Assembly (NCBI RefSeq): GCF_001461695.1
Contig: NZ_AUTC01000155.1
Coordinates: forward strand, 1 to 46,704
Length of the DNA: 46,704 nt
DNA from: Sinorhizobium fredii USDA 205
GTDB lineage: Bacteria > Pseudomonadota > Alphaproteobacteria > Rhizobiales > Rhizobiaceae
Direction: 5' to 3'
Shown here: piece by piece, positions 25,183-33,588 of the stretch
How positions within the stretch are numbered: the stretch's first letter is position 1
Layout of the letters: every line of letters starts with the position of its first letter
Position numbers and translations under genes: made by a program
The notes under the pieces: generated by a model
Databases searched by the model: none
Told to the model about the DNA's origin: nothing
The model's input: only the letters and a program-made list of their open reading frames with translations

Positions 25183-26322
25183 CTATGATTTATGACCGCG
25201 CGCGAGGTGACGTTCCACAGACTGCGAGTATCGGGACATTCCGAAGCAGAAGAACCAGTAGATGATCGCGGCGAAGAGGTAGCCAGTGGAGGAGATCGTT
25301 GGTCCTGCCCAATTCGGATCGATGCGGGCTGCTTCGACTGCGCGCAAGAAGTCGGCGATGCCGACGATCGCCACCAGCGTCGTATCCTTGAACAGGCCGA
25401 TGAATGTCGAAACGATGCCGGGGATGACGATGGTCAAGGCCTGAGGCAGGATGATTAGCCTCATCATCGTGAAGTACCCGACCCCAAGTGCCTGGGCGCC
25501 TTCGTATTGTCCCTTCGGGATAGCTTGCAATCCGGCGCGCACGATTTCTGCCATGTATGCGGCTGAGAAGAGGGCAGTTCCGATCATCGGCCGCAGCAGC
25601 CTATCGGGTGTGAGCGCCTCCGGCACAAATAGAGGCATCATGAAGTTCGCCATGAAGAGAACGGTTATGAAAGGCACACCGCGCACAACCTCGATGTAGA
25701 AGACGCAGACAGCCCTGACGATCGGTAGCCCGGAGCGTCGGCCGAGGGCCAGGACGACACCCAGCGGCAGCGAAAACACAATCCCCACGACCGACATCAA
25801 AAGCGTGATCATCATCCCGCCCCAGAGGGTGGTATCGATGACAGGCAGGCCGATCGCTTCGACGCCGCGAAGCAGAGCGAACCCAGCAATGGGGTACACT
25901 CCGAAGAATAGGAGCGCTGCCGTGTTCCGACGCGGAGCGTTCCGCCAAAGAAGCCAAGCGATCAAAATGGCCCCGATCACCTGCGTCAGGTCGACGCGCC
26001 AGCGTTCGGTGGCAGGATAGGCTCCGTACTGGAGGTAGTTCAGCTTGGCACCAATGAAGGACCAGCATGCACCATCGGGATTGGCGCGACAGACTTCGCT
26101 GTCCCCGCGCCAGACGGCATTAATCAACGCGAAACTCAGAAACTGGGAGACGAGCCACACCGCCAATCCGGTGAAGCATACAGTCAATAGGCATGAGAAC
26201 GGGCTCGAGAACAGGTTCTTTAGCGCCCAGGTCACGGGGCTAGGTCGGATGTCCGCCGGTGGCGGTGTGGCTGGGATGTACTCGTGATGGAAAGCCGCCG
26301 CGACAGGAAGAGTTGTGGTCAT
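25183..26322 (-). CDS. Amino-acid ABC permease (AapM-like)
   Basis: A 379-residue inner-membrane permease of the His/Glu/Gln/Arg/opine type. The long N-terminal region before the core is like AapM/BztC. The core carries the SLPLGVVLALGRRS stretch and the EAA-type loop AEIVRAGLQAIPKGQYEGAQALGVGY, which contacts the ATPase. ATG 26322 has a GGAGAG ribosome site and starts one base before the end of the upstream permease gene; the start at 26361 would overlap that gene by 38 bases. It forms a heterodimer with the AapQ-like subunit. Confidence 0.9.
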   Translation of the reverse strand: MTTTLPVAAAFHHEYIPATPPPADIRPSPVTWALKNLFSSPFSCLLTVCFTGLAVWLVSQFLSFALINAVWRGDSEVCRANPDGACWSFIGAKLNYLQYGAYPATERWRVDLTQVIGAILIAWLLWRNAPRRNTAALLFFGVYPIAGFALLRGVEAIGLPVIDTTLWGGMMITLLMSVVGIVFSLPLGVVLALGRRSGLPIVRAVCVFYIEVVRGVPFITVLFMANFMMPLFVPEALTPDRLLRPMIGTALFSAAYMAEIVRAGLQAIPKGQYEGAQALGVGYFTMMRLIILPQALTIVIPGIVSTFIGLFKDTTLVAIVGIADFLRAVEAARIDPNWAGPTISSTGYLFAAIIYWFFCFGMSRYSQSVERHLARGHKS

Positions 26323-26323
26323 G

Positions 26324-27595
26324 TTATCTCTCCACGAGCGCGAAGCGCAGGTTAAAGGCATTCATTGCTGCTGACGTAATCAGGGAGATGACCAGGTATA
26401 CAGCGAGCGTTATGGCCATCACCTGGACCGCGGCGCCTGTCTGGTTAAGTACCGATCCCGCGAAGACTTGCACGAGGTCAGGATATCCAATGAAAACAGC
26501 AAGCGAGGAGTTCTTGATCAAGTTCAGGTATTGGCTGGTAAGAGGCGGAATGATGATCCGGAGCGCTTGAGGCACCACGACGAGCCGCAACGTCTTGCCT
26601 TGCGGGAGCCCGAGGGCATGGGCCGCTTCGGTCTGACCCTTGGAAACCGCCTGTATGCCCCCGCGAACGATTTCAGCGATGAATGACGCCGTGTAGACGG
26701 AGAGGCCGAGAAGGAGGGCCGCGAACTCAGGGTAGATTTGTTGGCCGCCACGGAAGTTGAAGCCCCTTAGTTCCGGATACGTGAAAGTCCATGGGCTTCC
26801 CGCCGCCACATAAGCCGCCAACGGTAACCCTGTGTGCAGGAGCAGGCCGACGGCCAAGACCGGAAGCTGCTTGCCGGTTCGCTTTTGAACGCCGCTTGCG
26901 TAGGCGCTGAATGCTATTGTGAATGCGACTGATGCAACGATTGCGATGCCAACCAAGCCGGCCCCTGCATGAAACTCGACGGCAGGCAGGATGATCCCAC
27001 GGTTGTTGAGATAGATCCCCCCCGGAAGGGCGATAGAAGCCTTCGGCGCGGGCAGCGGCTTGAGAACCGCGTTGTACCAAAACAGCAGCTGAAGCAGCAG
27101 CGGGATGTTCCTGATGACCTCCACATAGGAAGTTGCCACCTTGGCTGCTATCCAATTGTTAGAAAGGCGCGATATGCCGATCAGGAATCCGATGACCGTG
27201 GCAAGCACGATGCCACAAGCGCTGACAAGAAGTGTGTTCGCAACCCCGACCCAGAACGCCTGGCCGTAGCTGGAAAGCGTGTCATAAGGGATCAGGGTCT
27301 GATTTATCTGGAAGCCAGCCGTTTGGTTCCAGAAGTCGAACGTCAGGGGAATGCCGCGCTGTCTCATGTTAGAAACGGTTTGGGTCGCGATTCCTGTAAC
27401 GATGACAGCCAGACTTACAGCCAACCCGGCTTGATAGGCGATTGCGCGAATTTTCTTGTCATAGATCGAGAAAACCCTGCGCAGGTGCGCAGGCTGATGG
27501 AGGAGCCAGGTTACGTTAACGCCCGGCTCGTGTTCAGCGCGGCGGGTGCTGATATCGAGCCGCTGAATGTTACTGAGGAGGGCTGGGGCCTTCAA
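26324..27595 (-). CDS. Amino-acid ABC permease (AapQ-like), 5' end rearranged
   Basis: The partner permease: its core has the loop AEIVRGGIQAVSKGQTEAAHALGLPQG and about eight membrane helices, and its N-terminal half (FWNQTAGFQINQTLI, SYVEVIRNIPLLLQLLFWYN) matches AapQ/BztB. The conserved part begins about 27,480 at VFSIYDKKIRAIAYQ. Upstream the frame runs to a TTG at 27,595 through DNA that codes for a MocR protein on the other strand, so the native start and promoter are missing. No in-frame ATG or GTG occurs until 27,364, inside the conserved region. The operon may be unexpressed, or may start at an unusual site. Confidence 0.8.
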   Translation of the reverse strand: MKAPALLSNIQRLDISTRRAEHEPGVNVTWLLHQPAHLRRVFSIYDKKIRAIAYQAGLAVSLAVIVTGIATQTVSNMRQRGIPLTFDFWNQTAGFQINQTLIPYDTLSSYGQAFWVGVANTLLVSACGIVLATVIGFLIGISRLSNNWIAAKVATSYVEVIRNIPLLLQLLFWYNAVLKPLPAPKASIALPGGIYLNNRGIILPAVEFHAGAGLVGIAIVASVAFTIAFSAYASGVQKRTGKQLPVLAVGLLLHTGLPLAAYVAAGSPWTFTYPELRGFNFRGGQQIYPEFAALLLGLSVYTASFIAEIVRGGIQAVSKGQTEAAHALGLPQGKTLRLVVVPQALRIIIPPLTSQYLNLIKNSSLAVFIGYPDLVQVFAGSVLNQTGAAVQVMAITLAVYLVISLITSAAMNAFNLRFALVER

Positions 27596-28306
27596 AACGT
27601 GCCCGAAGGTAACATCCGGCTAATCTACACAACGCCTTCGTGTCAGCACCCTCTCGGGCTGAGTATGCGTGTGGAACAGAGGTTGCGTCTACTTGAAATT
27701 GCCAACCGAAAAGCGGCATGGATCATCGAGGACGACTTCGACAGCGAGTATCGATTATTCGGCAGATCGATCCCAGCGATGCAGGGGAATGATAATTTTG
27801 GGCTCACGATTTACGTGGGTACTTTTGCAAAAACACTGTTTCCCGCAATCCGGGTCGGGTTCATGGTAGTGCCGCAGTCAATTTGTGAACAAGTCAAGCG
27901 AGCTGCTCTCTATTGCGGCCAGCAGGTCAGTTTACCACTGCAGGCCACACTCAGCGATTTCATCATGAACGGACATTTCGCTAGTCACTTGCGTCGCACC
28001 CGGCGTCTGTACGCTGAACGACGCGAGGCATTTCTGAAGTTGGGCCAAAAATATCTAAGCGAATGGATGGACCCTTTTGAGGCCGACGTGGGGATACAGA
28101 TCGCATTCCGTTTCAAGCGCCCTCTCGACGATGTCGCAATCGCCAGCAAGGCGAATGATGTGAAGCTGAACGTGATCCCACTTTCAAGATATTACTATCG
28201 CGAGCCCGTTCGCGGCCTGTTGCTGGGTTATGCTGCAATCGACGAACGCGCTATGCAATCCCACTTAGCGCTGCTTGCGGAAGTAATCAAAGAACAAATT
28301 TCCTAA
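27492..28306 (+). pseudogene. MocR/PdxR-type regulator, headless
   Basis: The plus strand encodes the C-terminal two-thirds of an aminotransferase-like domain from a MocR (GntR-family, PLP-binding) regulator: EEPGYVNARLVFSAAGAD, YTTPSCQHPLG, WIIEDDFDSEYRLFG and the PLP lysine in VGTFAKTLFPAIR. The winged-helix DNA-binding domain and the start of the aminotransferase domain are absent: homology begins about 27,492, where the AapQ-like gene's conserved region begins on the opposite strand. In intact loci MocR genes often lie divergent from a transporter operon they control, so a deletion probably removed the shared promoter and both 5' ends. Confidence 0.8.
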
Positions 28307-28405
28307 TGCCGTACAGATTACCGCACGACCGTTGGTGTCATCAATAACGACTGATATGCCAATCCAGTATCGCGGGGTGTCAGACTTAGCGGGGCCAAGC
28401 CAACG

Positions 28406-28882
28406 TTAACATTTGCTTCGCCGGCGCGTTTTAGGCTTCGTCGCAAAAACGTTGCGTATCGCAAAGCTAGAATGGATTCTTGAAACTCCTGGCAGGGTCG
28501 ACAGGATCTCCTTGTGGATACGCTCGAACTCGCCCGCATTGGCGACCTCGACGCGCAGGAGATAGTCCGAACCGCCGGTCATCAAAAAACACTCACGGAT
28601 TTCCGGATGCTTGCGCACCGCCGCCTCGAAGCGATCGAGGTGGTCTTCCGTCTGCCGTTCCAGCGTGATGTTGATGATGACGGCGCTTGTCGTCTCAATA
28701 TCCGACGTGTCCACGAGTGCCGTATAGCCGCGGATGATGCCGGCCTGTTCCATCAACTTTATTCGCCGGAGGCAGGCCGAGGGTGAAAGGCCGACCTCGG
28801 CGGCGACACTCGCGTTGCTCATGCGCGCATCGAGTCTCAGGAGACGGAGGATGTTGCGGTCGATCGCGTCCAGTGCGGTCAT
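28406..28882 (-). CDS. Lrp/AsnC-family regulator, probably of the alanine catabolic genes
   Basis: A 158-residue Lrp/AsnC protein: N-terminal winged helix with LDAIDRNILRLLRLDARMSN and VGLSPSACLRRIKLMEQAGI as the recognition region, then an RAM ligand domain with IRECFLMTGGSDYLLRVE. The length fits. It is divergent from the dadX/dadA genes across 126 bp, the classical setting of the DadR/AlaR-type activator that responds to alanine. The target is inferred from position. Confidence 0.93.
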   Translation of the reverse strand: MTALDAIDRNILRLLRLDARMSNASVAAEVGLSPSACLRRIKLMEQAGIIRGYTALVDTSDIETTSAVIINITLERQTEDHLDRFEAAVRKHPEIRECFLMTGGSDYLLRVEVANAGEFERIHKEILSTLPGVSRIHSSFAIRNVFATKPKTRRRSKC

Positions 28883-29008
28883 TGCAGGTTATTCTAAAAA
28901 TTCGATGTTTCCTTCAAAACACATGACTACACGCAATAATCAAGCGCTGTTTCCTCAGTAATTTCACGATCGTTTCACTAGGTTCCGCCAGCACCTTGGA
29001 GGCTGGAA

Positions 29009-30156
29009 ATGGACGCAACACAGAGCAAGGGGCAGAGCGGAGCGGGCGGCGCGTCAGGCTACTTGACCATCGATCTAGCCGCCCTTGCCCGTAACTATGA
29101 GAGGCTTGCAGAACAGGTTGCCCCGGCGCGCGTTGCCCCGTCGTCAAGGCGAACGCCTACGGGCTCGGCGCCGCCCGGGTCGCCGCGAAATTCTATGCCC
29201 ATGGTTGCCGTCATTTCTTCGTCGCTCAGTTTGTTGAAGCCCTGCGCTTGCGTCCGATCCTCGCCGCTGACGCCACCATCTTCGTCCTGAACGGCCTCCA
29301 GCCCGGCAACGAGGCCACCAGCGCCCGCGAAGGAATCGTCCCAGTCATCAATTCGCGGGAGCAGTGGCGGCAATGGGCAAGCGGCGCGAAGGCACTCCGC
29401 CTTAAACTCCCGGCTGTGCTGCAATTCGACACCGGCATGTCGCGCCTTGGCGTGCCGCCGCAAGAGTGGGCGACGCTTGCCGGCCTGGTGAAGGCGGAGA
29501 ACGGAATCGAGGTCCAGTTCATCATGAGCCACCTCGCCTCTGCCGACGATGCGGCTAGCGACCAGAATGCCGACCAGCTCGCCGAGATGAACCGCATCAC
29601 GTCGGAATTTCCGCAATTTCCTGTCTGTTTCGCCAACTCGGGTGGCATCTTCCTCGGCAAGACGTATCACGGCGTCCTCGCCCGTCCCGGCATTGCGCTC
29701 TATGGCGGCGCGCCGACCGCGGGTCGGGCGAACCCAATGGAGCCGGTCGTGCGCCTCGAGGTCGCTGTCGTCCAAACGCGCACCGTACCGGCCGGCACAC
29801 GCGTCGGCTACAGCGCCACCCATGTGACGACAGGCGAAACGCGACTTGCCACCATCGCCGCCGGCTATGCGGACGGCCTGCCGCGCAGCCTCAGCGGCCG
29901 CGGCGCCGTCTATTGCGACGGCATTCGCCTGCGGATCGTCGGACGCGTCTCCATGGACAGCATCACCATCGACATCTCCGCCCTGCCGGAGGGCCGCATC
30001 AGACTCGGCAGCCTCGTGGAAGTGCTCGGCCCTAACCAGACGCTCGAGGACATCGCGCGGGACGCTCGCACCATTTCCTACGAGATCCTGACCGGTCTCG
30101 GCCATCGCTATCAGCGGCAATTCCGCTGGCCTTTCTTTTCCCCCAGTGAGGACATT
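29009..30156 (+). pseudogene. dadX: Alanine racemase, one-base frameshift before the PLP lysine
   Basis: A catabolic alanine racemase that would make D-alanine for DadA. The start at 29009 has a GGAGG ribosome site. The first frame reads YLTIDLAALARNYERLAEQV then PARVA and breaks at about 29,135-29,139. Restoring one base (GCC GCC for GCCCC) yields V-V-KANAYG, with the PLP lysine at 29,146-29,148, and the second frame continues normally through FDTGMSRLG, RPGIALYGG, AAGYADGLPR and GRVSMDS to RYQRQF. It then runs in frame into dadA without a stop, so the end is also altered. Everything else is intact; it is non-functional as written. Confidence 0.85.
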
Positions 30157-30491
30157 ATGAAAGTCATCGTTCTCGGCGCCGGTATCGTCGGCGTCACAAC
30201 GGCCTACCAGCTTGCCAAGACGGGCCACGAGGTCACGGTCGTCGACCGCCAGCCTGGCCCGGCGCTCGAGACCAGCTTCGCCAATGCCGGCGAGGTCTCC
30301 TTCGGCTATTGCTCGCCCTGGGCCGCGCCCGGCATTCCGATGAAGGCGCTGAAATGGCTGTTCATGCATCACGCGCCGCTGATCCTGCGCCCCAAGGTCG
30401 ATGCCGCCATGATCTCCTGGCTTGTGCGGATGCTCTCCAACTGCACCTCGAAACGCTATGCCATCAACAAGAGCCGCATGCTGCGGCTGGC
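30157..30491 (+). pseudogene. dadA: D-amino acid dehydrogenase, 5' fragment
   Basis: Only about 112 codons of DadA remain. The N-terminal FAD motif is intact (KVIVLGAGIVGVTTAYQLA, then EVTVVDRQ), followed by FANAGEVSFGYCSPWAAPGIP. DadA is a membrane-associated flavoprotein of about 415 residues that oxidises D-alanine to pyruvate. Homology stops at about 30,491, in KSRMLRLA, exactly where an IS21-type end begins. The rest of the gene is absent from the window. An AGGA ribosome site precedes the ATG, and dadX is immediately upstream, as in normal dad operons. Confidence 0.88.
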
Positions 30492-30540
30492 TGTCAATCG
30501 GCGTGCAAAATTCACCCCTTATCGGCGTCCAAATTTGCAT
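30492..30540. mobile_element. IS21-family terminal remnant
   Basis: Begins with TG and has two imperfect direct repeats 24 bp apart, ATCGGCGTGCAAAATT (30,497) and ATCGGCGTCCAAATTT (30,521), the multiple-terminal-repeat pattern of IS21-family ends such as ATCGGCGT.CAAAATTGACCC. Only about 50 bp remains, with no istA or istB. It separates the dadA fragment from a headless stress-protein gene, so an element inserted here and most was lost, with deletion of flanking DNA. Confidence 0.65.
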
Positions 30541-31025
30541 GCCGAAACACAGACAGCTCAAATGCGGCTGAAGGTGCCGGCACAGGGGCTGGCCTCGGAG
30601 CAGCGGGAGGTGGTGTGCTTGGGCTTTTGACAGGACTGGGCCTTATGGCTATCCTAGGTGTCGGCCCCGTCGTGGCCGCTGGGTGGCTTGCCGCCACCGC
30701 CGCCGGTGCAGCAGCAGGTGCGGTCGCTGGCGGCGCAGCCGGAGGCATAATCGGCGCGCTGCCGAATTCCGGCGTCAATGAAGAGGACGCCCATGTTTAT
30801 GCCGAGGGCGTTCGTCGCGGCGGCACGTTGGTGACGGCAAGGATGGACGACAGCCTTGCGCTTCAAGCAGAAGCGATACTGCAGGAACGTGACCGCGTCG
30901 ATCCCGCCGTCCGCAGGAGCATCTATGCTGAAGAAGGGTGGTCGCGTTTTGACGAAAATGCGGATCCATACACGCTTGATCAGGTTGAACGCGAGCGCGA
31001 GCGTTACCGCACCATGATGCCATAG
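30541..31025 (+). pseudogene. Headless general stress protein
   Basis: The plus strand encodes a C-terminal part: GAGTGAGLGAAGGGVLGLLT, a Gly/Ala-rich double membrane-like stretch, then NEEDAHVYAEGVRRGGTLVT and ERDRVDPAVRRSIYAEEG, ending before TAG at 31,023. This is the pattern of rhizobial general stress proteins with a Gly-rich middle and SG-rich linker. The N-terminal half and start are missing, cut at the IS scar. There is no ribosome site or sensible start, so it is a remnant. Confidence 0.65.
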
Positions 31026-31037
31026 CGGAGGGCGCGG

Positions 31038-31195
31038 CTACGGCGTTTGCACCGCCCAGGATTTGAAGACGCCGTCGAGCTCGAGCCTCAGATCGTAGTG
31101 CAGGCGGGTTGCATCCTGCTTTCTTTCGCCGCTCGTTCCTTCGTTTTCTTGAAATCGCGCTTGGCGTGATATGCCGACAGCTTATCGGTGGCCAT
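31038..31195 (-). pseudogene. ligD: LigD phosphoesterase-domain scrap
   Basis: A fragment of an ATP-dependent DNA ligase D N-terminal phosphoesterase domain, which works in non-homologous end joining. From ATG at 31195 the reading is MATDKLSAYHAKRDFKKTKE. It then breaks, and the other frame gives ATRLHYDLRLELDGVFKSWA V before a stop at 31,038. Full LigD PE domains continue with the AVTKGPS segment and about 100 more residues. There is an internal deletion (about 20 residues) and the remainder is lost. Non-functional. Confidence 0.7.
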
Positions 31196-31309
31196 GGATC
31201 TCTCGACTCACACCGTGAGTCGAAATGCGCGCACCACGCCCAAGTCCAGATGTGACCGATATCTGGCCAGGGCTCCGCAGCCAACCGAGCTGTCATCTCC
31301 AGCAGTCGG

Positions 31310-33588
31310 CTATCGCGGATTGTTTTTGACGCCCGGGACAAGTTCAAGTCTGCGCTGAATCTCGCGCAAAGCACGGGCAAGAGGTGCATACACTGCACGT
31401 CCCTCACCCGATATCTGCGCCGCAAACAGACCGTTTTCGCAAGGCCGCTCGTCATCCCAGCCGAGATGAGAGACAATCGGATAAAGGCATATGCCCTCTA
31501 CGGGTACTCCGGCGTCCATAGCGGCTCTGACCTCGGCGTAAACATAGGTTATCCAGTCGGCGCGTCGTTCCGCTTCTATCCCCGTTTCCGCGAGAAAGAG
31601 CGGTTTGCCATACCGCGCATATGTTTCGATCAGAATTGTCCTGAGTGGCTTGTAGAGCGGATGATCCATATCGATCGACCGCCCGCCGTGGATCCATTGG
31701 TTGTTGTGGTAGTAGTTTACGCCAACGATATCGAGGAACTTTTCCGCACCGCCGATCTGCGGCCAGAGCCGTCCCGCGAGCAGATCCCAGCCCTGAAACT
31801 GGGATTGACGGTGGCCTTCAGCGGCGCGCCGCTCCCAAGGGCGCGACGGATCGGTGATAACATTGATCACCGGATCGCAGTGGACGAAGCGCGCTCTCGG
31901 ATCCACCGCAAGAATGGCTTCCATCGCCTCTATAGAAGCACGCACCAGCTGAACCTTCAATTCGAAGCCGCGCCCATTGGCAAAAGGATTGAGGTAGCCG
32001 GCGTCGCCGCCGCCCCACGAGAAGAACGAGATTTCGTTGACGGGCGCGTAAAACGGCACGGCGTCGCTTTCCTGCCGTACGACACTTGCCGCAGCACCCG
32101 CAAAGCGCGCGAAACGCGTCACAAAACCCGGAGACCAGATGTCGATGTCGTCGGGCCAGCCATAGTGCAACAGATCCCAGACCACCTGCGTCCTGGTCTC
32201 CTTCGCTGCCCGGAGCATCGACAGGAAACTTGACCAGTCGTATTCCCGGGGGACCGCCTCGATCAGGTGCCAGCGCAATCCGTCGCGCACGGTGCGGATC
32301 GCATGGCGAGCGAGCTGCGCATAGTCGTCCGCGGCATAGACATCATGCCGAGTCGCGGCGATCACATCCAGGCGTTTTCCGATAATTTCGCCCTCGCGTG
32401 CACGCAAGCGATGCGTGGAACACTCGAAACCGCCCTGAAGAAAGGACTGGAATATGCCCGCAGGCCCCGACTTCCGCCTCTCGTCGACGACCTTCTGGAT
32501 GACGCTTTCCCACTGGGGAACTACAGCAGCTACACTGTAGTGGGTTTCCACCTTTGAACGCAGAGCCTGTCCGAGCTTTCTGCGCCAATCGGCTGACGCG
32601 ATCAGCTTCTTCATCGCCGTCGCGACCGCGGCTGGGTCGCTATAGGGCACGAATATGCCAGACACCCCATCCTCGATCTGCTGCAAGGCCCCGTTGTCAG
32701 GCGTCGCGATAACAGGCAAGCCGGCCGCGCCCGCCTCCGCTATCACATGGGGCATACCTCGCCCTTCGACAGCCAGGTGAAAATGTCGAAAGCCGACAGA
32801 AGCGCCTGAATATCCTTCCGGTCCCCAAGAAAAGTCAGCACATCGCCCAGCCCCCACGAAGCGACTAGCGACTGCAGATGCGCTGCATAATCTGGCATAA
32901 ACGCGTCCGGCCCACCGACAATTACGAAACGCGCAGACTCATTTTCCGCATGCACGATCGCCGCTGCCTCGATGAAATCCTCGACATTTTTCTTTGGATC
33001 GAGCCGCCCCACCCAGCCGATGAGAACTTTACTTTCTGCCACACCAAGCGACGCACGCATTGCGGCGCGCTGGGTAGGGTCGAACTCCGTAAGATCGACC
33101 ATCGAGGGGATTTCGATCGCATCTTCTCCGCGCCCCGGCATGACCGAGGCAGCGGCGTCGCGTATAGATCGGCAGACACCGACATAGCGGCTGGTGAAAT
33201 GCTTCGGTCCTGCCAGCGCTTCGGACACAAGTCCACCATGCTCGATCAGCGGCGGTCGCAGATGGACACGCTCCAACGCCGGGTAAATATCTGCAACATT
33301 CTGGCACGAGACCACGACGTCGTATCCCGGTATCTTATTTGCAAGATAGGAAACCGTGTCGTCGAACGACAGATCGTAAGGCGTCGTATCCACGTCGACG
33401 CCCAGGGCCGTCAATTGTTCATGCGTCTGGCGGGGCATGTTGGGCTTGTGGAAACAGGCGACGACATCGATCCGGTAGCGAACTCGATTGAGACTACGAG
33501 CCAGAAGTCGGACTTCCGTCTCCTCGCCCCCGACCACTAGCCATGCGAAGACGAACAGAATACGGAGTGGTGGCTCAACCGGCCTCAT
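31310..33588 (-). pseudogene. Glycosyltransferase GT4 / clan-A glycoside hydrolase fusion, frameshifted
   Basis: The first frame (ATG 33588 to about 32,760) is a GT4-type glycosyltransferase: LRILFVFAWLVVGGEE, VGWVGRLDPKKNVEDF-like nucleotide site, ending IFTWLSKGE. The second frame resumes with MPHVIAEAGAAGLPVIA, the donor-binding Glu loop, and runs into a clan GH-A (GH1/GH5-like) hydrolase: FYAPVNEISF (acid/base Glu) and LFLAETGIE (nucleophile Glu). Adding one base (GAGGGT for GAGGT) at about 32,758-32,760 joins E-G-M-P. So this is one gene of about 758 codons. Its ATG overlaps the preceding gene's stop (TCAT, ATGA). Building and trimming a glycan is a plausible combined task; the fold assignments are confident, the substrate unknown. 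Confidence 0.8.

Noticed and set aside
26969..27491. First half of the plus-strand ORF that contains MocR
   Set aside because: This part is antisense to the AapQ-like permease and has no MocR similarity; only the region after about 27,492 is MocR.
24391..27595. Complete Aap amino-acid transport operon
   Set aside because: No periplasmic binding-protein gene is present and the permease 5' end is rearranged, so a complete system cannot be claimed.
28318..28539. Small minus-strand ORF below the Lrp gene
   Set aside because: It overlaps the Lrp 3' end out of frame and has no ribosome site.
29095..30561. 488-codon minus-strand ORF opposite dadX
   Set aside because: It is the complement of the racemase, with Arg/His/Asp-rich shadow composition and no domain.
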